From positions 1,116,001 to 1,180,000 of the forward strand of contig NZ_JACBZT010000001.1 of the NCBI RefSeq assembly GCF_013408985.1: 64,000 bases of DNA. The letters are read 5' to 3'. Each line of letters begins with the position of its first letter. Position 1 is the stretch's first letter. Positions 52,055 to 64,000 of this stretch are shown one piece after another. The notes beneath the pieces were generated by a model that saw nothing but the letters and a program-made list of their open reading frames with translations, was not told the DNA's origin and did not search any database. Source of the DNA: Petropleomorpha daqingensis (GTDB taxonomy: Bacteria > Actinomycetota > Actinomycetes > Mycobacteriales > Geodermatophilaceae). A program made the position numbers and the translations under genes.

Positions 52055-53715
52055 CAGTTGTTTCCCTGCTCGGAGGTCGGTCGGGCATCGGTGGTGTGCG
52101 GGGTGATCCCGTCCTGGCCGCCGACGTCGCTGATCGTGGCGCTCACCGCGGGGCGGATGAGGTCGATCAGCGGCTGCGGGTAGACGCCGAGGAAGATGAT
52201 CAGCGCGAGCAGCGGCGCGACGACGACGAGCTCGCGGCGGTCGAGGTCGGCGATCTTCAGCCGGGCCGCCGCCGGCGCCGGAGCGGTCAGCGTGGCCGTC
52301 CCGCCGTGTCCGTCGTGGGCGCCGGAACCGGCGGACAGCGGCTCGGTGGGCACCGCGGGGTCGGTCTGCAGCAGCACGCCGCGCGCCGGCCCGTGCATCG
52401 TCCGTTGGTACAGGAGCAGCACGTAGATCGCGGCCAGGATGATGCCGACCGTCGCGAGGATCGTGTACACCGGCCGCACCGGGTAGGCGCCGATCAGCGT
52501 CAGGAACTCGGCGACGAAGCTGTTGGTGCCCGGCAGCGACAGCGTGGCCAGGCCCGCGATCAGGAAGGTGCCGGCCAGCAGCGGGGCGAACCGGGCCACG
52601 CCGCCGTAGTCGCCGACCTGCCGCGAGCCACCGCGCGAGATGAGCATCCCGACCACGATGAACAGCAGCGCGATCGTGATGCCGTGCATGACCATGTACA
52701 GCACCGCGCCGGTGGCCGCCTCGGTGGTGAAGGCGAAGATGCCCAGCGCGATGAAGCCGAAGTGCGAGACCGACGTGTAGGCGACCAGGCGCTTCATGTC
52801 GCTCTGCCCCATCGCCAGCAGCGCCGCGTAGAGCACCCCGGCCACGGCGAGGCCGAGGATCCAGGGGGCGAACTCGCGGGAGGCCTCGGGGAACAGCGGG
52901 AGGCAGTACCGGAGGAAGCCGAAGGTGCCGACCTTGTCCAGGACGCCGACGAGCAGCACCGCGCCGCCGATCGGGGCCTCGGCACCGGCGTCGGGCAGCC
53001 AGGTGTGCAGCGGCACCAGCGGCGCCTTGATCGCGAAGGCGAGGAAGAAGCCGAGGAACAGCAGCCGCTGCACGCCCGCGTCGATCGAGATCTGGTTGAG
53101 CTGGGCGAAGGAGAACGTGCCGTGGCCCAGCGCGTCGGTGCTCACCACGTACAGCCCGATCACCGCGGCGAGCATGACCAGCCCGCCGACCAGGCTGTAG
53201 ACGAAGAACTTCATCGCGGCGTACTGCCGGCGGGGGCCGCCGAAACTCCCGATCATGAAGTACATCGGGATGAGCATGACTTCGAAGAAGACGTAGAAGA
53301 GGAAGACGTCGGTGGCGGCGAAGACGCCGATCATGGCCGACTCGAGCAGCAGCAGCCAGGTGAAGAACGTCCGCATCGAGCGCCGGCCGGTGGGCTTGTC
53401 GCGCCACGAGGCGCCGACCACGATCGGCACCAGGACGGCGATCAGCAGCAGCATGACCAGCGCGATGCCGTCGACGCCGAGGGCGAAGTCCACGCCGAAC
53501 ACGGGGATCCACGAGACCGAGGTGGTCAGCTGGAAGCGCGGCCCGTCGGGGTCGAAGGCGACGGTGGCCAGGATCGTGAGCAGCAGGACGACGAGGCTGG
53601 TGCCCAGCGCGATCTGCTTGGCCGTCTCGTCGCTGCCTTTCGGCAGCAGCGCGACGCCGACCGCGGCCACGGCCGGCAGCGCCACCATGACGACGAGCCA
53701 GGGGAAATCACTCAT
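52054..53715 (-). CDS. nuoM: NADH-quinone oxidoreductase subunit M
   Basis: A 553-residue antiporter-like complex I subunit. Conserved Glu in FYVFFEVMLIPMYFMIG and Lys in AFAIKAPLVPLHTWLPDAGAEAP are present, as is KRLVAYTSVSHFGFI. The start ATG 53715 (MSDFPWL) has GGAGG 7 nt upstream; an ATG-containing upstream extension was not used. It is separated from nuoL by 66 nt, which contain a 25-codon ORF overlapping both. Confidence 0.97.
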   Translation of the reverse strand: MSDFPWLVVMVALPAVAAVGVALLPKGSDETAKQIALGTSLVVLLLTILATVAFDPDGPRFQLTTSVSWIPVFGVDFALGVDGIALVMLLLIAVLVPIVVGASWRDKPTGRRSMRTFFTWLLLLESAMIGVFAATDVFLFYVFFEVMLIPMYFMIGSFGGPRRQYAAMKFFVYSLVGGLVMLAAVIGLYVVSTDALGHGTFSFAQLNQISIDAGVQRLLFLGFFLAFAIKAPLVPLHTWLPDAGAEAPIGGAVLLVGVLDKVGTFGFLRYCLPLFPEASREFAPWILGLAVAGVLYAALLAMGQSDMKRLVAYTSVSHFGFIALGIFAFTTEAATGAVLYMVMHGITIALLFIVVGMLISRGGSRQVGDYGGVARFAPLLAGTFLIAGLATLSLPGTNSFVAEFLTLIGAYPVRPVYTILATVGIILAAIYVLLLYQRTMHGPARGVLLQTDPAVPTEPLSAGSGAHDGHGGTATLTAPAPAAARLKIADLDRRELVVVAPLLALIIFLGVYPQPLIDLIRPAVSATISDVGGQDGITPHTTDARPTSEQGNN

Positions 53716-53785
53716 TGCTCGCCTCCGCAAGCTTCGGCTCGTCAGCCACGGTGCGTGCCCTTCCGGTGATCAGGGAGACGGTCAT
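53708..53785 (-). CDS. Candidate 25-residue coupling ORF between nuoL and nuoM
   Basis: ATG 53785 overlaps the nuoL stop (ATGA) and the stop overlaps the nuoM start within ATGAGTGA, so ribosomes could pass through the only sizeable gap of the operon. The peptide begins [13 protein letters not shown] and ends KLAEASNE; it has no known motif or membrane helix. About 80% of third positions are G or C. It may be a translation-coupling ORF rather than a functional peptide, or chance. Confidence 0.35.
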   Translation of the reverse strand: MTVSLITGRARTVADEPKLAEASNE

Positions 53786-55686
53786 CCGGCGGTCACCGCC
53801 AGCAGGGCGCCCGCGACGATGACGGCGCCGCCGAGCATGCCGAGCGCGTAGCTGCGCACGAACCCGGTCTGCAGCCGGCCCAGCCGGGACGACGAGCCGC
53901 CCATCGTGGCGGCCAGGCCGTTCACCGCGCCGTCCACGCCGCGGTTGTCGAAGAAGACCAGCGCCCGGGTCAGCCACTGGCCGGGGCGCATGAACAGCGA
54001 CTCGTTGATCGCGTCGGCGTAGAGGCCGGTGCGCGCGGCCCGGACGAGCGGCGTGACCCGCGCCGGGGCGACCACCGGCACCTCCCGCCGGCCGACGAAC
54101 AGCCAGGCCAGCAGGACGCCCAGGACGGCGACCACGGTGATGCCGATGCCGAAGGCCAGCGGCGCGATGACGTGCTCGCCCTCCTGCTCCGACCCGAACA
54201 CCGGCTGCATCCAGTCCGACAGCGGGAAGGCCTGCACGAGCAGGAACCCGGCGGCCACCGACCCGACGGCCAGCACGATCATCGGCCAGAGCATCACCTG
54301 CGGGGACTCGTGCGGGTGCACGCCATCCTCCCACCGCGGCCGGCCGAAGAAGGTCATGAGCATCAGCCGGGTCATGTAGAAGGCGGTGAGCCCGGCCCCG
54401 AGGACGGCGACGCCGCCGAGGATCCACCCCCACACGTCGCCGCGGTCGATGGTGGCCTCGATGATCGCGTCCTTGGTCCAGTAGCCCGAGAACGGGATGA
54501 GGCCGATCAGCGCGACGTAGCCGAGGGCGAAGGTCCAGAAGGTGACCGGCATCCGCTTCCACAGCCCGCCGAAGCGGCGCATGTTCACCTCGTCGTTCAT
54601 GCCGTGCATGACCGATCCGGCGCCGAGGAACAGCCCGGCCTTGAAGAAGCCGTGCGCGTAGAGGTGCGCCAGGGCCGCGACGTAGCCGACCGGCCCGAGG
54701 CCCGCCGCGAGGAACATGTAGCCGATCTGGCTGACCGTCGAGTAGGCCAGCACCTTCTTGATGTCGTCGTAGGCGCAGCCGGCGATCGCGCCGATCAGCA
54801 GGGTGATCGCGCCGACCGCGAGGACGACGGTGCGCGCCGTCGGCGACTGGTCGTAGATCGGCGCCGACCGGCAGATCAGGTAGACCCCCGCGGTGACCAT
54901 GGTCGCGGCGTGGATGAGCGCCGAGACCGGGGTCGGGCCCTCCATGGCGTCGGGCAGCCACGCCTGCAGCGGGAACTGGCCGGACTTGCCGCACGCGCCG
55001 AGCAGGAGCAGCAGGCCCAGGGCGGTCGCGATGCCGCCGGCCAGCAGGTCCGCCGAGCCGAGCACGCCGGCGAACGACGTCGTCCCGAACTGGGCGAACA
55101 TGATGAAGATCGCCAGCGCCAGCCCGACGTCGCCGACGCGGTTCATGATGAACGCCTTCTTGGCGGCGGTGGCCGCGGCCGGGCGGGTGTACCAGAACGC
55201 GATGAGCAGGTAGGACGCCAGACCGACGCCCTCCCAGCCGACGTAGAGGGCCAGGTAGCTGTTGCCCAGGACCAGCAGCAGCATCGCCGCGACGAACAGG
55301 TTCAGGTAGGCGAAGAACCGCCGGCGGCCGGGGTCGTGCGCCATGTAGCCGATCGAGTAGATGTGGATCAGCGCGCCCACACCGGTGATCAGCAGGCAGA
55401 ACGCCATTGACAGCGGGTCGAGCAGCAGGCCGAGCTTGATGTCGAGCGTGCCGGCCGAGATGAAGGTGAACAGGTCCACCCCCACCGTGCGGCCGTCGGT
55501 GCCGGCCAGCTGGAACACGCTCACCAGGGCGATGACGAAGGCGACGACGACGGTCGCGGTGCCGAGCAGGTGGCCCCAGCGGTCGGTGCGCCGGCCGCCG
55601 AGCAGCAGCACCGCGGCGCCGGCGAGCGGCAGCGCGATGAGCACCCAGGAGGCGGACAGCAGCCCGGTGGCGGGCACGGCATTCAT
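53782..55686 (-). CDS. nuoL: NADH-quinone oxidoreductase subunit L
   Basis: A 634-residue antiporter-like subunit with the long lateral helix at its C-terminus. Conserved [37 protein letters not shown] and [12 protein letters not shown] are intact. ATG 55686 ([14 protein letters not shown]) follows nuoK by 17 nt. Confidence 0.97.
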   Translation of the reverse strand: MNAVPATGLLSASWVLIALPLAGAAVLLLGGRRTDRWGHLLGTATVVVAFVIALVSVFQLAGTDGRTVGVDLFTFISAGTLDIKLGLLLDPLSMAFCLLITGVGALIHIYSIGYMAHDPGRRRFFAYLNLFVAAMLLLVLGNSYLALYVGWEGVGLASYLLIAFWYTRPAAATAAKKAFIMNRVGDVGLALAIFIMFAQFGTTSFAGVLGSADLLAGGIATALGLLLLLGACGKSGQFPLQAWLPDAMEGPTPVSALIHAATMVTAGVYLICRSAPIYDQSPTARTVVLAVGAITLLIGAIAGCAYDDIKKVLAYSTVSQIGYMFLAAGLGPVGYVAALAHLYAHGFFKAGLFLGAGSVMHGMNDEVNMRRFGGLWKRMPVTFWTFALGYVALIGLIPFSGYWTKDAIIEATIDRGDVWGWILGGVAVLGAGLTAFYMTRLMLMTFFGRPRWEDGVHPHESPQVMLWPMIVLAVGSVAAGFLLVQAFPLSDWMQPVFGSEQEGEHVIAPLAFGIGITVVAVLGVLLAWLFVGRREVPVVAPARVTPLVRAARTGLYADAINESLFMRPGQWLTRALVFFDNRGVDGAVNGLAATMGGSSSRLGRLQTGFVRSYALGMLGGAVIVAGALLAVTAG

Positions 55687-55703
55687 CGAGGGGTCCCGTC
55701 CGC

Positions 55704-56003
55704 TCAGTACTTGAGGAGGTTGGCGTCGTCGACCGAGGCGGAGCGCCGGGTCCGGTAGATCGACATGATGATCGCGAGCCCGACGACGACCTCGGCGGCG
55801 GCGACGACCATCACGAAGAAGGCGATGATCTGGCCGTCGATGGTCCCGGTGGCGCGGGCGAAGGTGACCAGCGTCAGGTTGACCGAGTTGAGCATCAGCT
55901 CGACGCACATGAAGACGACGATCGCGTTGCGGCGGACCAGCACGCCGACCGCGCCGACGGTGAACAGGATCGCCGCGAGCACCAGGTAGTGCGAGAGCGT
56001 CAT
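55704..56003 (-). CDS. nuoK: NADH-quinone oxidoreductase subunit K
   Basis: A 99-residue three-helix membrane subunit. The conserved glutamate is in [16 protein letters not shown] (near 35), with a second in [11 protein letters not shown] (near 70). ATG 56003 overlaps the nuoJ stop by ATGA. Confidence 0.97.
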   Translation of the reverse strand: MTLSHYLVLAAILFTVGAVGVLVRRNAIVVFMCVELMLNSVNLTLVTFARATGTIDGQIIAFFVMVVAAAEVVVGLAIIMSIYRTRRSASVDDANLLKY

Positions 56004-56875
56004 CGCTGGTTCTCCCCCTCGTCGAGGTTGCCGCCGCCGTATCCGCCGGGCACGGCGCTGGGGGTGCCCTCGAGCGTGCCGAGCGCGTCGTCCGGGCTGC
56101 CGAGCTCGCGGCGGCCGCCGGGTCGCGGCAGCTGGTCGATGTCCTGCGGGTCGATGCCGGTGGCGAAGCTCTCCTCGGCGTAGCGGCCGTCGGGCAGCAG
56201 CGCCGGCGCGGCGACCGAGTTGCCGCGGGCGAACACCCCGGGCCCGTTGTGCGTGCCGGGCCGGTCGGTGAGGAAGCGTGCCTTCGACAGCTCCTTCTGC
56301 GAGCGCCGTGTACCGGGCTCGCGCTCGGCGTGCGCGAGCACCATCGCCCCGACGGCGGCGGTGATCAGCAGCGCGCTGGTCACCTCGAAGGCCAGCAGGT
56401 AGCGGGTGAACAGCAGCGCGGCGATCGCCTCGATGTTGTTGACGTCGCCGCCCTGGACGGCGTCGAGCCCGGTGGCCGGGGTGTCGCGGGTGGCCTCGGC
56501 GATGCCCGCGCCGACCAGGCCGGCGAAGCCGATGCCGAGCACGGTGGCCGCCACCCGCTGGCCGCGCAGCGTCTCGATGACCGAGTCGGAGGAGTCGCGG
56601 CCGACCAGCATGAGCACGAACAGGAAAAGGATCATGATCGCGCCGGTGTAGACGATGATCTGCACCGCGCCGAGGAACGGCGCCTCCTGCACGACGTAGA
56701 AGACGCCCAGGCAGAGCATCGTCACGACGAGGAACAGCGCCGAGTGGACGGCGTTGCGGCTGAACACCATGCCGAGGGCGCCGATCAGCGCGAGCGGGCC
56801 GAGGATCCAGAAGGTGACGGCCTCGCCGTTGCCCAGCTGGACCGAGGTGTCGGCGGCGGCGGCGAGGACGCTCAT
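56000..56875 (-). CDS. nuoJ: NADH-quinone oxidoreductase subunit J
   Basis: A 291-residue membrane subunit. The five-helix core (first about 185 residues) includes [25 protein letters not shown] hydrophilic tail of about 100 residues (Pro/Gly/Asp-rich, ending [15 protein letters not shown]) extends into the cytoplasm, longer than in enterobacterial NuoJ. ATG 56875 overlaps nuoI by ATGA. Confidence 0.96.
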   Translation of the reverse strand: MSVLAAAADTSVQLGNGEAVTFWILGPLALIGALGMVFSRNAVHSALFLVVTMLCLGVFYVVQEAPFLGAVQIIVYTGAIMILFLFVLMLVGRDSSDSVIETLRGQRVAATVLGIGFAGLVGAGIAEATRDTPATGLDAVQGGDVNNIEAIAALLFTRYLLAFEVTSALLITAAVGAMVLAHAEREPGTRRSQKELSKARFLTDRPGTHNGPGVFARGNSVAAPALLPDGRYAEESFATGIDPQDIDQLPRPGGRRELGSPDDALGTLEGTPSAVPGGYGGGNLDEGENQR

Positions 56876-57489
56876 ACCTTCTCCCCCACGACCGGTTCGG
56901 CCGGGTTGGCCGGGTTCGGCGTCCGCACGTAGTAGTCCTTCTCGTCGTCCCCGAGCCGCATGGGGTGCGGCGGGGCCTCCATGCCGGGCAGCAGCGGCGC
57001 CATGAGCTGCTCCTTGGTGTAGATCAGGTCGCGCCGGTTGTCGTCGGCCAGCTCGAAGTCGTTGCTCATCGTCAGCGAGCGGGTCGGGCAGGCCTCGATG
57101 CACAGCCCGCAGAAGATGCAGCGCAGGTAGTTGATCTGGTAGACGCGCCCGTAGCGCTCACCGGGCGAGTAGCGCTCGTCCTCGGTGTTGTCCCCGCCCT
57201 CGACGTAGATGGCGTCGGCCGGGCAGGCCCACGCGCACAGCTCGCAGCCGACGCACTTCTCCAGCCCGTCGGGGTGCCGGTTGAGCACGTGCCGCCCGTG
57301 GTAGCGCGGCTTGGTCACCTTGGGCTCGAACGGGTACTCCTCCGTCGTCACCTTCTTGAACATCTGCGCGAAGGTGAGGCCGAAGCCCTGCCCGGGCGCG
57401 GGCAGCACGCTGCGCCGCGGGGGCTTGGCGTCCCTGCCGGGACGGGCGACCTCGCCGCCGCTCCGGCGCGCCGGGGTGGTGTCAGTCAT
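56872..57489 (-). CDS. nuoI: NADH-quinone oxidoreductase subunit I
   Basis: A 205-residue ferredoxin-like subunit with two [4Fe-4S] motifs, [12 protein letters not shown] (near 79) and [12 protein letters not shown] (near 124), carrying clusters N6a and N6b toward quinone. ATG 57489 overlaps nuoH by 8 nt (ATGACTGA). Confidence 0.97.
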   Translation of the reverse strand: MTDTTPARRSGGEVARPGRDAKPPRRSVLPAPGQGFGLTFAQMFKKVTTEEYPFEPKVTKPRYHGRHVLNRHPDGLEKCVGCELCAWACPADAIYVEGGDNTEDERYSPGERYGRVYQINYLRCIFCGLCIEACPTRSLTMSNDFELADDNRRDLIYTKEQLMAPLLPGMEAPPHPMRLGDDEKDYYVRTPNPANPAEPVVGEKV

Positions 57490-58966
57490 CGTCGTTCTCC
57501 CCCGCAGCGGTGGTGGTCGTGGTGCCGCGTCGCCCGGTGCCGACGACAGAGCCGGGTGTGGCCCCGACCGGCTCGCGGCTGCGCAGCCGCGGCGAGGGCG
57601 GGACGACGAGGTCCATCGGCGGGACGGGGAAGCCGCCCTCGGCCCGGCTCGGCCCGCTCGCGCGGCGCCGCGGCCCGGTCGGCGGGAGCACCTGCGGCTC
57701 GGCCTCGGGCTCGGTGACGTGCACCGACCCGGCCGCCGCGGCGGCGGCCATCTTGCGGGCGCCGGCGTTGCTGGTCCGGCCGGCGAGCAGCAGCGCGACC
57801 AGGACGACGATCGCCACCGGCAGGCCGACGTACAGGGCCACCTCGCCGGTCTGCAGGTTCCCCTCGCGGGAGATCGTGCGGATCGCGGCGACGACCACGA
57901 TCCAGACCAGCGCCGTCGGCACGAGCACCTTCCAGCCGAAGCGCATGAACTGGTCGTAGCGCAGCCGGGGCAGCGTCCCGCGCAGCCAGATGAACACGAA
58001 CAGCGCGACGACGACCTTGAGGAAGAACCAGAGCATCGGCCACCAGCCGGTGTTGGCGCCGTCCCAGATCGAGATCGGCCACGGGGCCCGCCAGCCACCG
58101 AGGAACAGCGTCGCGGCCAGCGCCGAGACGGTGACCATGTTGATGTACTCGGCGAGGAAGAACAGCGCGAACTTCAGCGACGAGTACTCGGTGTGGAAGC
58201 CGCCGACCAGTTCGCTCTCGGCCTCGGGGAGGTCGAACGGGGCCCGGTTGGTCTCCCCGACGACGGCGATGCAGTAGATGACGAACGAGACCGGCAGCAG
58301 GATCACGTACCAGCTCGGGCCGGTCACGTGCGCGCCGAAGAAGTTCAGCTCGGTGCCGTCGGCCTGGGCGGCGACGATCTCCGAGGTGGAGATGGAGCCG
58401 GCGTAGAGGAACACCGCGACGATGGACAGGCCCATCGCGATCTCGTAGCTGACCATCTGCGCGGCGCTGCGCAGCCCGCCGAGCAGCGGGTAGGTCGAAC
58501 CGGACGACCAGCCCGACAGCACGATGCCGTAGACGCCCATCGCCGAGCAGGCCAGGACGATGAGGACGCCGATCGGGGCGTCGGTGAGCTGCAGCGGCGT
58601 CCAGTGCCCGAACAGGCTCACCTCCGGCCCGAGCGGGACGACGGAGAAGGCGAGGAAGGCCGGGACGGCGGAGATCACCGGGGCTAGGAAGTAGACCGGC
58701 TTGTCGGCCAGCGCCGGCATGATGTCTTCCTTGAACGCCAGCTTCAGCCCGTCTGCCAGGCTCTGCAGGTAGCCGCGGGGGCCGACCCGGTTGGGGCCGA
58801 TCCGCTGCTGCATGCGCGCGACGACCTTGCGCTCGAAGACGATGGCGAACAGCGTCATCACCACGAGGACCACGAAGATCCCGACGACCTTGATGAGCAC
58901 GATCCACCAGACGTCGTGCCCGAAGTCGGCGAGCGTCGGCTGGTTCCGGCTGGCGAGGACGTTCAC
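57482..58966 (-). CDS. nuoH: NADH-quinone oxidoreductase subunit H
   Basis: A 494-residue membrane subunit forming part of the quinone site. The core has [22 protein letters not shown] and [19 protein letters not shown]. After the last helix a Pro/Arg-rich tail of about 80 residues (ending [13 protein letters not shown]) extends the protein, an unusually long addition. GTG 58966 overlaps nuoG by GTGA. Confidence 0.96.
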   Translation of the reverse strand: MNVLASRNQPTLADFGHDVWWIVLIKVVGIFVVLVVMTLFAIVFERKVVARMQQRIGPNRVGPRGYLQSLADGLKLAFKEDIMPALADKPVYFLAPVISAVPAFLAFSVVPLGPEVSLFGHWTPLQLTDAPIGVLIVLACSAMGVYGIVLSGWSSGSTYPLLGGLRSAAQMVSYEIAMGLSIVAVFLYAGSISTSEIVAAQADGTELNFFGAHVTGPSWYVILLPVSFVIYCIAVVGETNRAPFDLPEAESELVGGFHTEYSSLKFALFFLAEYINMVTVSALAATLFLGGWRAPWPISIWDGANTGWWPMLWFFLKVVVALFVFIWLRGTLPRLRYDQFMRFGWKVLVPTALVWIVVVAAIRTISREGNLQTGEVALYVGLPVAIVVLVALLLAGRTSNAGARKMAAAAAAGSVHVTEPEAEPQVLPPTGPRRRASGPSRAEGGFPVPPMDLVVPPSPRLRSREPVGATPGSVVGTGRRGTTTTTAAGENDDD

Positions 58967-61424
58967 GCGGCACCTCCTGCGCTCACGGTCACGACGCCGC
59001 CGGGCCCGGTGCCCAGCTGCGAGCGGACCTCGCTGCCGGGCGAGCGCATCGGCAGCCAGACGACCTGGTCGGGCATCTCGGTGATGAGGACCGGCAGGCT
59101 GATCGCGCCGGCCGGGCCGGTGACGGTCAGCCGGTCGCCGTCGGCCAGGCCGAGCCGGCGGGCGGCGTCCTTGCCGAGGCGGGCCACCGGGGGACGCGCG
59201 GTGCCGGCCAGCGCCGGCTCGTCGCGCTGCAGCGTGCCGAGGTCGAGCAGCTGCCGCCAGGAGGCGAGCACCGCCTGGTCCTCGGCCAGCTCCGGCCCGG
59301 CGGGCGCGGCCAGCCTCGGCGCGGCGGCCTCGCCGCGGGCGACGCCCAGCGCGGTGAGCTCGGCGCGGGCGAACAGCGGGTCGACCAGGCGCAGGTCCAC
59401 GTCCAGCTCGTCGGCCAGGCCCTGCAGCACGCGGGCGTCGGGCAGCGCGCCGGTGCCGTGCAGCGTGGCGTCGAAGGTCCGCGGGCGGCCCTCCCAGTCG
59501 AGGTACGTGCCCGCCTTCTCCGGCGCAGCCGCGACCGGCAGGACGACGTCGGCGAACTCGGTCACGCGGCTGGGGAACATCTCGAGGCTGACCACGAACT
59601 GCGCCGAGAGCAGCGCCTCCTCGACCAGCGCCGGGTCGGGCAGGTCGAGGGGGTCGACCCCACCGACCACCAGGCCGGAGAGCTCCGCGTCGCGGACGGC
59701 GGTGAGGATGCCGGTGACGTCGCGGCCGGGCCGGGCCGGCAACTCGGCCGGGTCGACGCCCCAGCGGGCGGCGACGTCGGCGCGGGCCACCGGGTCGGCG
59801 ACGCTGCGGCCACCGGGGAGCAGGGTCGGCAGTGCGCCGGCCTCGACCGCGCCGCGCTCGCCGGCCCGCCGCGGCACCCAGCCGACGCGGGCGCCGGTCG
59901 CGCGGGCGAGGGCGGCGACGGCGGAGAAACCGCCGGGGATCTCGGCCAGCCGCTCGCCCACCAGCACGATCGCACCCGGCCGGCGCAGCGCATCGACCGC
60001 CGCGCCGCCCCAGGAGCCGTCGGCCAGGGCGGCCAGCGAGCGGGCCTCCTGGCCGGGCAGCGTGGCGAGCACGGTGGCCTGCAGCTTCTCGGCGGCGCGG
60101 GTGGCGAACGGCGCGAGGTCGAAGACGGCGAGGGTGCCCTTGCGCACGGCCTTGCGCAGCCGCAGGAAGACGATCGGCGACTCCTCCTCGGGCTCGAAGG
60201 CCACGAGCAGCACGGTCGGGGCCGCCGCCAGGTCGTCGTAGGTCACCGCACCGGTCGCCGGACCGGTGCCGGCGACCTCGGCCTCGAGGAAGGCCAGCTC
60301 CTCGGCCGAGTGCGCCCGGGCGCGGGCGTCGACGTCGTTGGTGTGCAGCGCGAGGCGGGCGAACTTCGCGTAGGCGTAGGCGTCCTCGAGGGTCAGCCGG
60401 CCGCCGGGCAGCACGCCGACCCCGCCGTCCTCGCGTGCCTGCCGCAGGCCCTCGGCGGCCGCGGCCCACGCCTCGGGCCAGGACGCCGGCTCGAGGACGC
60501 CGTCCCGGCGGACCAGCGGGGTCATGAGCCGCTCGTTCGAGGTGGCGTAGCGGAACGCGTAGCGCCCCTTGTCGCAGTTCCACTCCTCGTTGACCGCGGG
60601 GTCCTCGCCGGCCAGTCGCCGCTGGACCGTGCCGCGGCGGTAGTCGGTGCGCTGGGCGCACCCGGAGGCGCAGTGCTCGCAGACGCTCGGCTCGCTGCGC
60701 AGGTCGAACGGGCGGGCGCGGAAGCGGTAGGCGGAGCTGGTGAGCGCGCCGACCGGGCAGATCTGCGTGGTGTTGCCGGAGAAGTAGGACTCGAAGGGCT
60801 CGTCCTCGTAGATCGCGACCTGCTGCAGCGCCCCGCGGTCGAACAGCTCGATGAACGGGTCACCGGCGACCTGCTGGGAGAAGCGGGTGCAGCGGGCGCA
60901 CAGCACGCACCGCTCGCGGTCGAGCAGCACCTGCGAGGAGATCGGCAGCGGCTTCGGGTAGGTGCGCTTGACGTCGATGAACCGGCTCTCGGTACGGCCG
61001 TTGCTCATCGCCTGGTTCTGCAGCGGGCACTCGCCGCCCTTGTCGCAGACCGGGCAGTCCAGCGGGTGGTTGATCAGCAGCAGCTCCATGGTGCCCTGCT
61101 GCGCCTTGTCGGCGACCTCGCTGGACAGCTGCGTCTTGATCGCCATGCCCTCGCTGACCGGCATGGTGCAGGAGGCGACCGGCTTGCGCTGGCCCTCGAC
61201 CTCGACCAGGCACTGGCGGCAGGCACCGACGGGCTCGAGCAGCGGGTGGTCGCAGAACCGCGGGATCTGCACGCCGATCATCTCGGCGGCCCGGATGATC
61301 AGCGTCCCCTTGGGGACGGCGACCTCGAAGCCGTCGATCGTGCAGTGCACCGCGTCCGGCGGGGTGTGCGCTCCAGGGGCGCCGGGCGGCGACGCCGGAG
61401 CAGGGACCGGGGACGTCGGCGTGG

Positions 61425-61428
<4 letters not shown>
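58963..61428 (-). CDS. nuoG: NADH-quinone oxidoreductase subunit G
   Basis: An 821-residue iron-sulfur subunit. [2Fe-2S] ligands are in [17 protein letters not shown] and the following Cys; N5 in [17 protein letters not shown] (His plus three Cys); N4 in [11 protein letters not shown] with CPVGAL; an additional cluster N7 site is in [11 protein letters not shown] plus NCDKGRY. The C-terminal molybdopterin-fold region is retained without catalytic residues. ATG 61428 overlaps nuoF by ATGA. Confidence 0.97.
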
Positions 61429-62753
<1,325 letters not shown>

Positions 62754-62757
62754 GAGG

Positions 62758-63765
62758 TCAGCCCTTCTTCCGGGGGCCCTGGCCGGAGGTGCCCGGCTCG
62801 CTGCCTGCGGGGGTCTCGGTGCCGTCGTCCTTGTCGGCCAGCGCTCGGCCGGCCGGCTCGGGGGCGTCGGGGTGCGCCTGGGCGGCGCCGGAGCGCTCGG
62901 CGGGGGTGCCGGCCGCCGCCTGCGCGGTGTCGGCCGCCTTCTGCTCCGTCGTCTGGCCGGGCCCGGCGGGACGGACGGCGCCGAAGGGTCCGACCGGCTC
63001 GGTCGGCTTGTCCGCGCCCGGCAGGAACGGCGCCGACTCGCCGCGCTGGGCGGCCAGCCGGAGCCCGACCAGCGTCGGGCCGAGCTCGTCGTCCGCGTCG
63101 ACCGCGGCGTCGGCCGCGGCCGCGTCGGCGTGCTGCGAGAAGCCGGCCAGCTGGCGGGAGATGCCGCGGAAGTCCGTGAGCGGCGCCCCCCGGGTGGGGC
63201 TCGGCTTCTCACCGCGGCGCAGCGCGGCCACCAGCTCGCGGGCGCTCTCGACGTCCTGCTGGTCGTAGAACTCGTAGTCGACGGTGACCACGGGCGCGTA
63301 GTCGCAGGCTGCGAGGCACTCGGCGTGCTCGAGGGTGATCGAGCCGTCGGCGGCGGTCTCGTCGTGGTGCACGCCTAGGTCGTCGGCCAGCGCGTCGAAG
63401 ATCCGCTGGCCCCCGAGGACGGCGCACAGCGTGTTGGTGCAGACGCTGACCAGGTGCCGGCCGGTCGGGCGGCGCTTGTACATCGTGTAGAAGGTCGCGA
63501 CCGCGCCGACCTCGGCCATGGTGAGGCCGAGCTGGTCGGCGCAGAACCGCACGCCCTCCGGGGTGACGTAGCCCTGGTAGCTCTGCACCAGGTGCAGCAT
63601 CGGCAGCAGCGCCGAGCGGGGCTGCGGGTAGCGGGCGATGATCTCGCGCGCCTCCGCGACCGCGCGGGCCGGGATGGGGTCGAGGTCGGCGGGAGCCGGG
63701 TCGACCGGGCTCGAGTCGAGCCCGGTGACCGCCGTCCCCTCGGCCGATCCTGGCAGTGCACTCAT
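62758..63765 (-). CDS. nuoE: NADH-quinone oxidoreductase subunit E
   Basis: A 335-residue [2Fe-2S] thioredoxin-fold subunit. The four cysteines are in CTNTLCAVLGG-type and ECLAACDYAPV segments. The family core ends near residue 185. A tail of about 150 residues rich in Ala, Asp, Pro and Glu follows, making this roughly twice the length of enterobacterial NuoE. ATG 63765 overlaps the nuoD stop by one nucleotide. Confidence 0.95.
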   Translation of the reverse strand: MSALPGSAEGTAVTGLDSSPVDPAPADLDPIPARAVAEAREIIARYPQPRSALLPMLHLVQSYQGYVTPEGVRFCADQLGLTMAEVGAVATFYTMYKRRPTGRHLVSVCTNTLCAVLGGQRIFDALADDLGVHHDETAADGSITLEHAECLAACDYAPVVTVDYEFYDQQDVESARELVAALRRGEKPSPTRGAPLTDFRGISRQLAGFSQHADAAAADAAVDADDELGPTLVGLRLAAQRGESAPFLPGADKPTEPVGPFGAVRPAGPGQTTEQKAADTAQAAAGTPAERSGAAQAHPDAPEPAGRALADKDDGTETPAGSEPGTSGQGPRKKG

Positions 63766-64000
63766 CAGCGATCCACTCCACCCATGACGGGGTCGATCGA
63801 GGCGATCGCGGCGATGACGTCGGCGATCATGCCGCCCTCGCTCATCGCGGCCGTCGCCTGCAGGTTGACGAAGCTGGGTTCGCGCACGTGCACGCGCCAC
63901 GGGCGGGTGCTGCCGTCGCTGACCACGTGGTAGCCGAGCTCGCCGCGGGGCGACTCGATCGGCACGTAGACCTGGCCGGCCGGCACGCGGAAACCCTCGG
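63765..64000 (-). CDS. nuoD: NADH-quinone oxidoreductase subunit D (C-terminal part)
   Basis: The last 78 or so codons of the 49-kDa-type subunit; the gene continues beyond the window edge. Visible are [15 protein letters not shown] (the conserved quinone-site region), [16 protein letters not shown] and the terminal [19 protein letters not shown], all family signatures. Head of the visible nuo operon; nuoA-C presumably lie upstream outside. Confidence 0.95.
   Translation of the reverse strand, partial: EGFRVPAGQVYVPIESPRGELGYHVVSDGSTRPWRVHVREPSFVNLQATAAMSEGGMIADVIAAIASIDPVMGGVDR

Overview
The window is 64 kb of very GC-rich actinobacterial chromosome. Signs of this are GC-rich third codon positions, many GTG/TTG starts, GTGA/ATGA gene overlaps, an F420-dependent oxidoreductase, a full MCE lipid-import operon, HadAB dehydratase genes, KorAB and a long NADH dehydrogenase operon. 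Gene order (tRNA-Thr, tRNA-Met, rpmG, hadA, hadB, tRNA-Trp, secE, nusG, rplK, rplA, rplJ, rplL, mceG, rpoB, rpoC, rpsL, rpsG, fusA, tuf) matches actinobacterial core synteny. Protein style points to Frankiales/Geodermatophilales (a Blastococcus, Geodermatophilus or Modestobacter relative); that placement is inference. No insertion sequence, prophage, CRISPR array or rRNA was seen.

Layout. 0.1-4.5 kb: str operon on the minus strand (rpsL-rpsG-fusA-tuf). 5.0-6.8 kb: an F420 oxidoreductase and a SIMPL-domain gene on the plus strand, meeting rpoC at a shared terminator. 6.8-14.3 kb: rpoB-rpoC with its own promoter. 14.7-26.5 kb: a complete MCE transporter operon (mceG, two YrbE permeases, mceA-F, two Mce-associated membrane proteins) lying between rpoB and rplJ-rplL. 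26.9-31.7 kb: rplL, rplJ with an L10-type leader, a DUF6919-like gene, rplA, rplK, nusG, secE and tRNA-Trp. 32-36 kb: aspartate aminotransferase (+), then an M1-type lipoprotein peptidase, hadB, hadA, rpmG, tRNA-Met and tRNA-Thr (-). 36-42.3 kb: accessory region with a membrane GGDEF(degenerate)-EAL protein, a tiny peptide gene made of three RGGRWS repeats, a WXG100-like pair, a TadG-like protein and tRNA-Tyr. 42.4-48.2 kb: YajQ, a metallo-beta-lactamase-fold protein, HtpX and KorA-KorB. 48.3-64 kb: minus-strand nuoD(partial)-E-F-G-H-I-J-K-L-M-N, then a polyprenyl diphosphate synthase coupled to nuoN and a PQQ-type sugar dehydrogenase lipoprotein.

Most of the window is translation, transcription and respiration machinery. 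KorAB delivers electrons from 2-oxoglutarate, Nuo oxidises NADH, and the polyprenyl synthase probably supplies the menaquinone side chain. The MCE operon is probably an envelope lipid importer powered by MceG.

The most interesting unexplained items are: (1) a self-contained 24-codon gene at 38812-38886 (promoter with palindrome, strong ribosome site, three RGGRWS repeats differing only at synonymous positions, 20-bp terminator stem); (2) a roughly 45-bp repeat found four times, each time starting within 4 nt after the stop codon of a minus-strand gene and carrying a covarying stem; (3) the mce operon joined to mceG at the rplL-rpoB site; (4) a 25-codon ORF exactly filling the nuoL-nuoM gap.
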